Position numbers and translations under genes: made by a program. Below are positions 31,864 through 40,194 of a DNA stretch of 61,545 nt, piece after piece. The first letter of the stretch is position 1. Every line of letters begins with the position of its first letter. Source of the DNA: Burkholderiaceae bacterium. GTDB lineage: Bacteria > Pseudomonadota > Gammaproteobacteria > Burkholderiales > Burkholderiaceae_D. The notes beneath the pieces were generated by a model. The model was not told where the DNA came from and ran no database searches. It saw only the letters and a list, made by a program, of their open reading frames with translations. The stretch is taken from assembly GCA_031291325.1 (NCBI GenBank), contig JARLJG010000027.1, positions 1 to 61,545 on the forward strand. Direction: 5' to 3'.

Positions 31864-32304
31864 TCATTTCTCTCCACCCAACGCCTTTTCGACAGCCTTG
31901 CCAACAGTTTCCAGAATGCTCGGAATCTTGTTGTGCAAGGCCGGAGCCAGAAAAGGGCGCGGCGGAATCGTTGCCGTGCCTAATTCCTGATAGACAGCGA
32001 TCTGGCTATCCGAGCCGACCTCGAACGACTTTTCCGACGACCGATATTGGATGCTGTCGCGCAGCGCGCCGCTCGCCAGCAGCGGCACATTCTCCTCATA
32101 TCCATTGCGGACATGTTCCGCTTTGGTCGCATCGCTCAGTTCGGGCCAACCCAGCGCCTTGCCATCGCTGCCAAATTCATCCTTCGCGGCGTCCACCACG
32201 GCGATGGCGCTGGTTCTCATCGCTGCCGCTATACGAACGCTCATCTGTTTCGCGTTTTGCTCAAACGCGCGGGCAAGATCGCCAAGGGAATTCAGTGTTT
32301 TCAT
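31864..32304 (-). CDS. Virion morphogenesis / HK97 gp10-like protein
   Basis: 146 residues. LGWPELSDATKAEHVRNG, LLASGALRDSIQY and QELGTATIPPRPFLAPAL are typical of phage virion morphogenesis/gp10-like head-tail joining proteins. It is isolated: zinc-ribbon cassettes lie on both sides on the opposite strand. Such genes normally sit upstream of the sheath with the connectors, so it looks displaced. The promoter of cassette 3 begins just beyond its start codon. Confidence 0.85.
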   Translation of the reverse strand: MKTLNSLGDLARAFEQNAKQMSVRIAAAMRTSAIAVVDAAKDEFGSDGKALGWPELSDATKAEHVRNGYEENVPLLASGALRDSIQYRSSEKSFEVGSDSQIAVYQELGTATIPPRPFLAPALHNKIPSILETVGKAVEKALGGEK

Positions 32305-32309
32305 CGAAG

Positions 32310-32338
32310 TTGATTTATTGGCAATCTAAGGGTATTCT
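32310..32338 (+). promoter_or_regulatory. Sigma70-type promoter of zinc-ribbon gene 3
   Basis: TTGATT - 17 bp - TATTCT, almost identical to the promoter at 29364-29392. It overlaps the untranslated leader of the divergent gp10-like gene, so the two could interfere. Confidence 0.6.
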
Positions 32339-32371
32339 GCTAGGTTTGGAAATCCCACCAATGGACCAATG

Positions 32372-33295
32372 ATGCTCTTTCACAAATGCAAAGACTGTGG
32401 CAAGCGACTTTCCGAATCAGCCCTATCCTGCCCGAAATGCGGGGCGTTAAAGCCACAGGACGGATGGATGGGAATCAGTCGAGTTGCAAAATTCGCCTAT
32501 GGCTCGTTCAAATACATTGTATTTTTTGCGGTCATGTCGATTCTGGCCGGCGTGTATCTGCATTTCCGTCAAGACGCGTCGACCAATGCTGCGCAGGAAA
32601 CGGCAATTTATCGTGGCATGTCTTTTGATTTAGACCATGCGGGCGATTTTTCGTGTTCCTCGAAGGAGCGGTTGGCGGAACTGGTCAAGTACACCAATAA
32701 AGGAGATCAAGATAATTCCAAACGCTTGGTGACAGAGATTGGGGAAAGTGGCTTTTGTCGCACTGTACTCGGAAGCCGCAAAAAATATACGGTTGACGGT
32801 GTTGTAAACGTCAGCGAAATAGGCGATGTCATAGTATTTCACGCAACCGACAATTTCGATAACCCCGGCCAGACCCTCTACACCCAGAAGAAATTCTTCA
32901 GGCCTTGGGATAATCTGCCGCCAAGTCGTCCCAATTTTGATGTCACGGCTTCCAATCTAAAAGCGGGAACGCTTTTTTACCTAAAAGATTCGAATTTTGT
33001 CGCCTGCGAATCAAAGGAAGCACTTGCCGAAACCAGACGCTCCCGGAAAAATGGCGACGCAGACAATGCCGACCATCCGCCAATCGCCAATAGCGGAAAA
33101 AGTGCGTGCTTTGGAGACGACCGCATTTTCCCGGACGACCAATTGGAGGTGATTGCGGTGGAAAAAAGGAATGACGATGATTCCGATTTTCCGGTGGTGA
33201 TGTTTCATCGCACAAACTTTGCAGTACAGGATACATTTTACACATCGAGCTACAACGTCACCCCGTCTTCTCCCACTCCATCCTCCGCCAACTAA
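32372..33295 (+). CDS. Zinc-ribbon membrane protein with two repeat domains (copy 3)
   Basis: 307 residues (MLFHKCKDCGKRLSESALSCPKCG...); another ATG lies one codon upstream. All four ribbon Cys are present. A membrane helix (~45-64) precedes two repeat domains (FSCSSKERLAEL...VIVFH...LYT; FVACESKEALAE...VVMFHRTNF). It resembles copy 1 along its whole length, including the RPWD linker between repeats. Its 3' end overlaps, on the opposite strand, the frameshifted extension of the tail chaperone by 38 bp. Confidence 0.82.
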   Translation: MLFHKCKDCGKRLSESALSCPKCGALKPQDGWMGISRVAKFAYGSFKYIVFFAVMSILAGVYLHFRQDASTNAAQETAIYRGMSFDLDHAGDFSCSSKERLAELVKYTNKGDQDNSKRLVTEIGESGFCRTVLGSRKKYTVDGVVNVSEIGDVIVFHATDNFDNPGQTLYTQKKFFRPWDNLPPSRPNFDVTASNLKAGTLFYLKDSNFVACESKEALAETRRSRKNGDADNADHPPIANSGKSACFGDDRIFPDDQLEVIAVEKRNDDDSDFPVVMFHRTNFAVQDTFYTSSYNVTPSSPTPSSAN

Positions 33296-33757
33296 ACCTG
33301 CCCCCATCCAGTTCACCCAGCGCAATGCAATAGCCGAACAATTCGGCAGGCGACAGGCTGGTCGCCACTTCCCACGGGACACCGGACTTCGCCAGTCTCA
33401 ATACCTGGCGCAGTCCGGGGTCCGCCGCTATTTTTTTGCGGCGGCTACCTCGTTTTTGCGGGAGAAGTGTTCGTCGATGCCTCTCGACACAGCCGTGATG
33501 CCCTCTTCGTCGAGGCGGCTTATCAGCCCTTCGATTTGCAGCTTGGTGGTCGGCTGCGGCACCGGGTTGCCGTCGATCGAGGCGACCCACATCAGCGGGA
33601 TGCACATGTTGAGGTAGACGCGATTTTCGGCGGAGTCGCCGATGGCGTCGACCAGCTTGTATTGCGCCAGCACATGCGGGCGCTTGATGCCGATGGCCTT
33701 GCCGCTGGCAGTGGTGACGACGACGATGCCGTCGTCTTTCTTGGTTTCTTCAGTCAT
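33258..33757 (-). other. Tail assembly chaperone GT fusion by -1 frameshift
   Basis: At the end of the short chaperone reading frame the minus strand reads GCA AAA AAA TAG, giving the slippery heptamer A AAA AAA directly before the stop. A -1 slip continues in the other frame for 57 residues (KIAADPGLRQVLRLAKSG...GELDGGRFSW), ending at 33258. That extension has the PWEVATSLSPAELF...ALGELDGGRF pattern of T domains. The predicted fusion is 166 residues. Lambda G/GT is the model. Confidence 0.85.
33428..33757 (-). CDS. Tail assembly chaperone, short form (G-like)
   Basis: 109 residues (MTEETKKDDGIVVVTTASGK...). LAQYKLVDAIGDSAENRVYLNMCIPLMWVASIDG...QIEGLISRLDEEG is the conserved core of chaperones encoded between tube and tape measure genes. 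It would keep the tape measure soluble and recruit tube subunits. The stop lies in the slippery site that yields the longer GT form. Starts 10 bp after the tube gene. Confidence 0.88.
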   Translation of the reverse strand: MTEETKKDDGIVVVTTASGKAIGIKRPHVLAQYKLVDAIGDSAENRVYLNMCIPLMWVASIDGNPVPQPTTKLQIEGLISRLDEEGITAVSRGIDEHFSRKNEVAAAKK

Positions 33758-33767
33758 TGGTCAATCC

Positions 33768-34202
33768 TCAAGACAATTTCACACGCGTCGATGCCAGGAA
33801 GGACACCTTCTGGATCACGTTCTTTTCCGACTCGTAGTCGCCGGCGTCGTCGTAGTACAGCACCACGCCCTGGTATTGCCAGGAGGTGACCGTGCCGTTG
33901 ACTTCCTTGATGGTTTGCTGGATGGTGCCGGACGGTTGGGCGGTGCCGGCGTAGTAGGCGGCCTCGAAGGCGTTGAAATAGTCGTCGAGCGTCGAATCGA
34001 TGCGCGAGACTTCGAAGCTGCCTTCCCAGCCGTCTTCCTGGAAACTCAGGTGAATCGGCAAGCCGCCCAGCGGTTTGACGGTGAGTTTCTTGGTCAGCTT
34101 TTTCGAGGTGAACTTGAGTAGAGTCGGCAAGGCGATGTGGCCGCTGGCGGGATAGAAATCGAATCGCGCGTCGCTGCCGATGTTTAAGCCTGATTGCGGC
34201 AT
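33768..34202 (-). CDS. Tail tube protein
   Basis: 144 residues from MPQSGLNIGSDARFDFYPASG. The beta-rich fold, the FSFQEDGWEGSFEVSRID-type strand pair (LSFQEDGWEGSFEVSR here) and the position between sheath and chaperone genes mark it as the inner tube subunit of a contractile tail. Confidence 0.88.
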   Translation of the reverse strand: MPQSGLNIGSDARFDFYPASGHIALPTLLKFTSKKLTKKLTVKPLGGLPIHLSFQEDGWEGSFEVSRIDSTLDDYFNAFEAAYYAGTAQPSGTIQQTIKEVNGTVTSWQYQGVVLYYDDAGDYESEKNVIQKVSFLASTRVKLS

Positions 34203-34242
34203 GGTGGTGCTCCTATTTTGATTTTGAATATACGTGGGTTTC

Positions 34243-34382
34243 CCCCCTCGCCCGCAGGCCAAGAGAGGCGTCCCCTCTCCCGCCTGCGGGAGAGGGTTAG
34301 GGAGAGGGTCTGCGCCAAGTCAAGCGCTTTTGCGAACACCCTCTCCCCCACCCCTCTCCCGCAAGCGGGCGAGGGGAGCAAA
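34243..34382. repeat. CCCTCTCCCGC-type REP block
   Basis: Several palindromes of the CCTCTCCCGC-GCGGGAGAGG family in both orientations fill the gap between the sheath and tube genes (34203-34406). Confidence 0.8.
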
Positions 34383-34406
34383 GCCGCTCGCGCGTGGTTA
34401 TACGCA

Positions 34407-35954
34407 TCAACCCACCGGATTGACCGTCACCGATTGCCCGCCCTGAATGTTGACGAGGAAGTAGCGCACGATGCTCAAATACGTGACCATCACGTTGGCC
34501 TGCATGTAGCCGAGCGCGACCTGGCTGAACGGGTTGTTGTTGGCGTCGATCTGCACGCTCCAGGCGGGCGCGGTCGGGTTGTTGACGTTGCCGATCATGT
34601 TTTGCGCTTGCAGGTTGGAGAAGAACGCATCCATCGCGCCCTTGACGTTGCGGCGCAGGTCGACCGTCTGCACCTTGCCGGGCACGTAGCCGAAGGCGGA
34701 GGCGACGGTGAAGGCAATGTAGTTGGTCATGCGCGTGTAGTTGTCGCCGTTCGTCGCGCTATTGGACGAGATGTTGCGTCCGGTGCGGCAGGCGAAGATC
34801 GGCCCGGCCGGCGCGCCCAGCGTCAGCACTTCCAGGCGCGAGGTGGCGGCCAGCGCAATCTCGGCTTCGCTGTAAGGCAGGTTTTGCAGGCTGCGCTGGG
34901 TGGCGACGACGCCGGCAATCGAATCGTTCAAAATCGATTGCTGCGGGCTGGTGGAGGCTTGGTTCGCCGACGTGAACGTCGCTGGCGACAGCAGGCGCTG
35001 CACGCCGTTGACGGTGTCGTTCCAGTAGGCCCAGTCGCCGACCAGGCACATCAGGCCGTAGCCGTCGACGCCTGCCGAAACCAGGTTGGAGGCGCTGGTG
35101 GCGACGGAGACGCCGGCCGGATTGGCAGTGTGGAAGTAGATGCCTTCCTGCAGGCCGAGCGCGAGTTGCGCCGTCCAGGTCGACGGCGTCTGGCAGTCGA
35201 CCAGGTTGCCGACTTGCACGCCGGTCTTGCGCAGCGCATACATGCCGGTGCGGGTCAGGCCGTCTGTGCCGACCAGCGTCAAGTCGGTGACGCCGCTTGC
35301 GCCATCGGTGCCGCCGGCCAGCGTGTAGGTGGCGCTGACGTTGGGGGCGGAGGTCGAGGCGCCGATGCTGGCGACCACGATTTGCGACGGCCCGCGCACG
35401 CCCGATTGGCCGTAATTGACCGCTTGCACAGCGTTGGCCCAGAAGGCCGCGCCGGCGCCGGCTATGTTGTCGTAGACTTCCGGCGTAAAGCCGGCGCGCT
35501 GGATCGACAGTTTGAAGGTGCCGTTGGCGGTGCCGGCGGCGATGTTGGCGGTGATGCTGTTGCCGACGATGCCGGTGTAGAGGCCGGTCAGCGTCAAGCC
35601 GGTGACGGGCGTGGCGACGGTGTCCTTGAGCGCGACGCTGGCGGCGATGTCGGTGCCGTCGGTGACGCGCACCAGCACGAAGTTTTGCACGTTGTTTTGC
35701 ACGCCGACGGCAACCGCAGTGGCGAGATCGCGGCCACGGAAGGTGACGCCGCCGATTGCCTGTTGCGCCTGCGCGTTGTTGCCGATGCCCGAAATCGGCG
35801 CATTGACCGGCCCCCAGGAGCCGACGCCGACCAGGCCGAGGCCATCGGTGGGCACGCCGTTGATGTAGGCCACGCCGGGCGGTTGGATGATGACGTAGAG
35901 ATCGGGCGCTTGCAGCGCCGTGGTGTTCAATTGGCCGGCTTGATAGACGGGCAT
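34407..35954 (-). CDS. Contractile tail sheath protein
   Basis: 515 residues from MPVYQAGQLNTTALQAPDLYV. PPGVAYINGVPTDGLGLVGVGSWGPVN at the N-terminus and the C-terminal KVQTVDLRRNVKGAMDAFFSNL...TVSIVRYFLVN-like region (YLSIVRYFLVN) are sheath signatures. It polymerises around the tube and contracts on infection. Sheath presence makes the element a myovirus or a derivative. Confidence 0.93.
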   Translation of the reverse strand: MPVYQAGQLNTTALQAPDLYVIIQPPGVAYINGVPTDGLGLVGVGSWGPVNAPISGIGNNAQAQQAIGGVTFRGRDLATAVAVGVQNNVQNFVLVRVTDGTDIAASVALKDTVATPVTGLTLTGLYTGIVGNSITANIAAGTANGTFKLSIQRAGFTPEVYDNIAGAGAAFWANAVQAVNYGQSGVRGPSQIVVASIGASTSAPNVSATYTLAGGTDGASGVTDLTLVGTDGLTRTGMYALRKTGVQVGNLVDCQTPSTWTAQLALGLQEGIYFHTANPAGVSVATSASNLVSAGVDGYGLMCLVGDWAYWNDTVNGVQRLLSPATFTSANQASTSPQQSILNDSIAGVVATQRSLQNLPYSEAEIALAATSRLEVLTLGAPAGPIFACRTGRNISSNSATNGDNYTRMTNYIAFTVASAFGYVPGKVQTVDLRRNVKGAMDAFFSNLQAQNMIGNVNNPTAPAWSVQIDANNNPFSQVALGYMQANVMVTYLSIVRYFLVNIQGGQSVTVNPVG

Positions 35955-36021
35955 GATGGTGTCCTTGGATGTGAGATTGATGTTATGCGGTGATGTTCGC
36001 AAATGCACGGCATGCGTTCCT

Positions 36022-36131
36022 TCCCCCTTGCAGGGGGAAGGTTAGGATGGGGGTAGAGCGCTCGAAACGCGGCATGACGAATCTCGACCGCTCTACCCCC
36101 ACCCTACCCCTCCCTCCGCAAGGGGGAGGGA
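36022..36131. repeat. Inverted repeat pair upstream of the sheath gene
   Basis: GTTCCTTCCCCCTTGCAGGG...GGTAGAGCG (36017-36060) and an inverted relative (CGCTCTACCCCC...GGGAGGGAACG, 36090-36132) frame a short spacer between the sheath gene and the 56-residue protein gene. REP-like, but a different family from its neighbours. Confidence 0.7.
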
Positions 36132-36177
36132 ACGACGGCGGGTGATTTTGGAGGTAAGAACGTCTTGGCGCGAACGC

Positions 36178-36348
36178 TTACGCCGCCGCAATCCGATTGC
36201 AAGCCCCCGCATTCTCGCCCGCCAGCACGGCGGCGATTTCCGCCGCGTCGCTGATGCGCGCGCCCTTGCCGTAGGCGCCGAACGGGTGGATGACGATCAG
36301 GTGGAATGCGGGTGCTTCGGGCGCTGCGCTTGTTTCATTTAGTGCCAT
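36178..36348 (-). CDS. Small phage protein
   Basis: 56 residues (MALNETSAAPEAPAFHLIVIHPFGAYGKGARISDAAEIAAVLA...). It resembles in length and position the small proteins encoded just before sheath genes in Mu-like phages; its function is unknown. It starts 8 bp after the preceding stop. Confidence 0.7.
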   Translation of the reverse strand: MALNETSAAPEAPAFHLIVIHPFGAYGKGARISDAAEIAAVLAGENAGACNRIAAA

Positions 36349-36356
36349 GTCTTGCC

Positions 36357-37178
36357 TCATAGGTTGACGGTGAAGGATGGTCCCGCCGCCGGCGTGGCGC
36401 CGATGGCGAGGTTGGTGACGGTGTGGTCGGTTTCGATGGCGGTGCTGGCGTATTCGACTTCGTAGCGCAGGTCGCGCCGGTAGATGCGCTGCTTGGCCAG
36501 GATGTCGGTTTCCAGCGTGCCGCGATAAATCAGGCGCGCCCAGGTGTTGTCGGGCATGACGATGCGCGCCATGCCTTTCAAGCTGAGATCGACCGCCGGT
36601 ATCATCAAATCGCGGATGGCCGGGGTCGGGCACCACGCGGTGAGGACGAACAGCCGCGTCTGCCGCGCAATTTCCGCCTGCATGGTCACCGGCACCGAGA
36701 CCGCTGCTGCAATCTCGAACGCGCCGGTGATCGCGATGCCGGCGCCGCTGGCGACCGCGCCCGGAATCAGCGCGGCCAGCGCGGCGGCGACGGTCGCGGT
36801 GGTGTCGCTTGCCTGCACCGCGTAGCTATAGACGCGATAGTTGACGTTGACGGTCGCCGCCTCGCCCGCGTTGATGCTGCCGCCCACTGCGATCTGGTTG
36901 CCGGTCACGCTCAAGCTCAATTGCGCCGCCGGAATCGCAGTGGTCGGCGTCATCTGCGCGGGAAAGCGCGTGGTGTTGCTTTCCATGCCTTCCATCGGGT
37001 AGACGGTCAGCATCGCATTGCCGGCGGCGAGGATCGCATCGAGTTGCGTCGGCTCCGGCCAGCCGGATGCGATGGTGACGGTGACGCCGGCCACGCTCGG
37101 TTGCGCGGTGCCGCCCGGATAGAGCGCGGCAGTCGCCAGCTGCGCCAGGGTGTTGGTGACGTCGGACAAGTCGGCCAT
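36357..37178 (-). CDS. Phage connector or tail-completion protein
   Basis: 273 residues from MADLSDVTNTLAQLATAALYPGG. Beta-rich, with a strongly conserved C-terminal part (LIYRGTLETDILAKQRIYRRDLRYEVEYAS). Its ATG overlaps the upstream stop (TAATG). Position just before the sheath suggests a tail terminator or neck role; the exact family is not recognised. Confidence 0.75.
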   Translation of the reverse strand: MADLSDVTNTLAQLATAALYPGGTAQPSVAGVTVTIASGWPEPTQLDAILAAGNAMLTVYPMEGMESNTTRFPAQMTPTTAIPAAQLSLSVTGNQIAVGGSINAGEAATVNVNYRVYSYAVQASDTTATVAAALAALIPGAVASGAGIAITGAFEIAAAVSVPVTMQAEIARQTRLFVLTAWCPTPAIRDLMIPAVDLSLKGMARIVMPDNTWARLIYRGTLETDILAKQRIYRRDLRYEVEYASTAIETDHTVTNLAIGATPAAGPSFTVNL

Positions 37179-37849
37179 TATGCGTGCTCCTCGGTTGCTT
37201 CGATGCGCCAACCCAACTCGGTCAACTCCGCGGCTGCGATGATGTAGTCGCGCCCGAGGTCGTCCTGCATCGTGTCGGACTCGGAAATGACGACCGGCGC
37301 CGAAGCCGGCAACAGGATCGTCACGCCGCCCTCTTTCACGCTGGACGGCAAGCCGGGATCTGCCTCGCTGCGTCCGCCCAGCAAGATCGACGCCGGCCAG
37401 CCGGAGACGAACAAACCCTGCCCGGAGGAGGTGCCGAGCACATCGGTTTCCGCGCTTTGCACCACGCCGGAATAGCCGGTGTAACCGGGGCTGCTGGCGA
37501 CCGGCATGCGGCCAATGCGCACCAGCCGGTTGCACTTGACCGCCAGGATCGGCAGCAGCGCCGCCATCGATGCGATAAAGTAGGTCTGGCCTTGCTGCAC
37601 CAGGTAATCGCCGACCCGCAATTTGCTGCCGTCGGCCAGGCAATACCACAGCGCCTTGCCGTAGGTTTCCGCCTTTTGATAGCGCATGTCTTCGGCGTTG
37701 AAGCTGGCCGGCAAGGTGTTGACAATGTTGCCGGTGACGATGGGATTTAGCGAGGATGTCGGGCGGTACAGCGTGGCCGTTGCGCCGATTCTCTGCGCGG
37801 CGGCGGCGTAGGCGGCGTACAGCTTTTGCTGCAACAGGGCGGCGTTCAT
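37178..37849 (-). CDS. Phage head-tail connector region protein
   Basis: 223 residues (MNAALLQQKLYAAYAAAAQRIGATATLYRP...). A LADGSKLRVGDYLVQQGQTYFIASM segment recalls proteins that plug the portal or form the neck. It overlaps or abuts both neighbours by 1-3 bp. Function inferred from order only. Confidence 0.75.
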   Translation of the reverse strand: MNAALLQQKLYAAYAAAAQRIGATATLYRPTSSLNPIVTGNIVNTLPASFNAEDMRYQKAETYGKALWYCLADGSKLRVGDYLVQQGQTYFIASMAALLPILAVKCNRLVRIGRMPVASSPGYTGYSGVVQSAETDVLGTSSGQGLFVSGWPASILLGGRSEADPGLPSSVKEGGVTILLPASAPVVISESDTMQDDLGRDYIIAAAELTELGWRIEATEEHA

Positions 37850-38244
37850 CAGACCACCAATGCGCCGCTGGTCGCGCTAAAATTCGGCCCCGGCGGCACG
37901 CCCAGGAATTGGCATAGCCGCATGCGCCAGCCATCGAACAGGCGCTCGCGGTCGCGCTGCTCGTTCTTGTTATGCGTCCAGACGGCGGCGGCGTCGGTGT
38001 CCAGATTGGCGCTGGCCGCTGGTATCGCGGTTTCGAGCGTGGTGAGATTGGCCAGGTAGGTGTTGATGACCACGTTGGCTTCGTCGGTGTTGATGTTTTG
38101 CAGCTTGTATTCCAGGGCCATGTATTGCTTCATGGTCCACGGCGCCGGGAACACCACCGCGCCGCTGCCGTACACCGGATAGCCGCAAAAGCGCCGGATG
38201 TCGACCAGTTGGGCGTCGGTGAAGGTATAGGCGGTGAAGGTCAT
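37849..38244 (-). CDS. Phage head-tail adaptor protein
   Basis: 131 residues (MTFTAYTFTDAQLVDIRRFCGYP...). Helical, with MALEYKLQNINTDEANVVINTYLANL and a Trp/Arg-rich end (ERLFDGWRMRLCQFLGV). It is the first gene after the capsid gene, where head-completion adaptors usually lie. Confidence 0.75.
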   Translation of the reverse strand: MTFTAYTFTDAQLVDIRRFCGYPVYGSGAVVFPAPWTMKQYMALEYKLQNINTDEANVVINTYLANLTTLETAIPAASANLDTDAAAVWTHNKNEQRDRERLFDGWRMRLCQFLGVPPGPNFSATSGALVV

Positions 38245-38280
38245 GGGGGGTCCTTGAAAGGTCGCAAAATTCGCGTGGAT

Positions 38281-38396
38281 TTTCTCCCCTCTCCCGCTTG
38301 CGGGAGAGGGGCGGGGGAGAGGGTGCTTGTCAAGACCCTCGCGCTTGCGAACGCCCTCTCCCCCAACCCCTCTCCCGCAAGCGGGAGAGGGGAGCT
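38281..38396. repeat. CCCTCTCCCGC-type REP block downstream of capsid gene
   Basis: Two or three facing palindromes (CCCCTCTCCCGCTTGCGGGAGAGGGG and relatives) fill the gap between the capsid gene and the first adaptor gene (38245-38425). Confidence 0.8.
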
Positions 38397-38425
38397 ATGA
38401 CGCTGGCGCGAGAGGGAGCTTCCGA

Positions 38426-39787
38426 TTACAACGACTCGATCAAAATCGCCCGCTTGTACGCGCTGTTGTTCGCAGTCGGAATCGTATTCGGATTGGCCGT
38501 CGTGTCGCTCGGCACCACGAAGCCGCCGATATAGCTCCACGACTGCGTGACCACCTGCTTCAACGCATCGAGCGGCTCGCGCGTGACGTGGGCGATGCCG
38601 TCGACGATGGTGATCGACTCGTCCTGATCCACGCCCGCCAACGCCTGCGCGTACGCATTCTCGGTGAACTGCCCTTCCACCAATGCGCCCTGGCCGCACA
38701 GGATCGCGCGCCGCACCGTGCCCACGCCGGTCAAGGTCTGCACCGGATTGAGGTTGGTTTCCTGCAAGCGCACGCCGAGCATTTCGGCAATCACGCCTTC
38801 GCGATATTCCTTGGTCGTGACCTGACCCCGGAAGAATTGCTGGAAGGCGGGATCGTTGTACAAGCCGGTCGCCTGGATCGGATCGACGTACAGGTTATAC
38901 ATGCCGGTGCCGGTAGCAGGCGGCACGCCGTTGGCGGACATGGTGGCCTTGGCGTTCAAGATCATGTTCATCGTCAACTTGCCGTAGTTGATGTCGTTGG
39001 CGCTGGAAATCTGCGCGGTGCTGGCCGCCATCGCATTGCCGCTGGTGGTGCTGGGGCGGATCACATACGGCGCGACGGCGGACACGACAGCATTGCCGGC
39101 AGTGCCGTCGGCCACCGTGACCGAGGACGAGAAAGTCAGCGTGCCGGAGACGCCGCCCGGCGCGGTCGACACGTTGCTGCCGTCCGCCGCAAAGCCGGTC
39201 AGCGCGTACACGTCCGCGCCGATGGTGACGTTGACCGGATACGATGCCGAAACCGGCACGACTTGCCCGGCGCTGTTCAAGGTAGTCTGGAAGCCGCGAA
39301 TATCGTCGACCGAAATGGTCGCGCCCGCCGATCCCAGCGTCACCCGCACGCGCGTGTTGCCGCCCAGGTAGGTGTTGAACAAGGCTTGCTGCGCGAGAGT
39401 GTCGACCGAGCGGAACGCCTGCTCGCCCAATGCATAGGCATTGCGCAGGAAGAAGTCGGCAATCGCCACGCGCTGCGTGACCACGTTCAACTGCATGTTG
39501 GCCGCGTATTGCGCGATCTGCAGCACGTATTGTTCGGCAGCGAAGTTCTGCGGCGTCAAGCCGCTGCTGATATCGCTATTGGCCGCCGGCGCCATCGCCG
39601 AGGTGATTGCCGGCAGCAAGCCGGTGCGGGTCTTGGTGATGGCTTCGCCGATGTTGGCGGTGAAAGCCTCGCGGTCGGCCACGCTGCGAAAGCCGAGCTT
39701 GGCGTTCAGCGGCAGGCCGAATTGATGTTCGAGATAGCCGGCTTGGATCGCGCTTTGCAGCGCGGCGGGGAGATTATTGAATGCCAT
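38426..39787 (-). CDS. Major capsid protein
   Basis: 453 residues (MAFNNLPAALQSAIQAGYLEHQF...). Position after the scaffold gene and length fit an HK97-fold capsid protein. An inserted beta-rich stretch (~170-250, SGTLTFSSSVTVADGTAGNAVV) looks like the I-domain seen in P22-type coats. The C-terminal VPSDTTANPN...KRAILIESL is probably exposed. REP blocks lie on both sides. Confidence 0.85.
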   Translation of the reverse strand: MAFNNLPAALQSAIQAGYLEHQFGLPLNAKLGFRSVADREAFTANIGEAITKTRTGLLPAITSAMAPAANSDISSGLTPQNFAAEQYVLQIAQYAANMQLNVVTQRVAIADFFLRNAYALGEQAFRSVDTLAQQALFNTYLGGNTRVRVTLGSAGATISVDDIRGFQTTLNSAGQVVPVSASYPVNVTIGADVYALTGFAADGSNVSTAPGGVSGTLTFSSSVTVADGTAGNAVVSAVAPYVIRPSTTSGNAMAASTAQISSANDINYGKLTMNMILNAKATMSANGVPPATGTGMYNLYVDPIQATGLYNDPAFQQFFRGQVTTKEYREGVIAEMLGVRLQETNLNPVQTLTGVGTVRRAILCGQGALVEGQFTENAYAQALAGVDQDESITIVDGIAHVTREPLDALKQVVTQSWSYIGGFVVPSDTTANPNTIPTANNSAYKRAILIESL

Positions 39788-39877
39788 GTGGGGGTCCTAT
39801 GAAATTTGAAAGGGGGTGTAACTTTGCTCCCCTCGTCGTCTGGACTCGCGGGGTGGTGCGGGGGTGCTATTGACGTT

Positions 39878-40181
39878 GTAGGTTGGCGCTGACGAAGGAA
39901 GCCCAACATCGGTGCCGACAACGTCGAATCGATCGTCGTCACCATGCGACGTTGGGATGTTGGGCTGGTGAAGCGTTAGCCCAACCTACGCATTTTCCTC
40001 TGCTACCGCAGCTCGTAGGGTGGAAAAGCGAAGCGCCTTCCACCATTTTCCGTCGTGCGTCACCAAAATTCGATTACTCGCATTGCGGTGGCGCTAGGTT
40101 CACTTTCGATGATTACTTGGCGCACCGATGCGATATTTGCATGATCCGTTTGGTGGAAGGCGCTGCGCTTTTCCACCCTAC
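39878..40181. repeat. Two REP families between capsid and scaffold genes
   Basis: A GTAGGTTGG...CCCAAC pair (39878-39907, inverse 39959-39989) is followed by a GTAGGGTGGAAAAGCG pair (40015-40044, inverse 40152-40181). They account for most of the 407-bp gap 39788-40194, which holds no gene. Confidence 0.8.
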
Positions 40182-40194
40182 GTTCTTTCCGCCG

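Noticed and set aside
34194-35993. Plus-strand open frame of 599 codons
   Set aside because: Antisense to the sheath gene and partly REP-derived at its start; composition is not protein-like.
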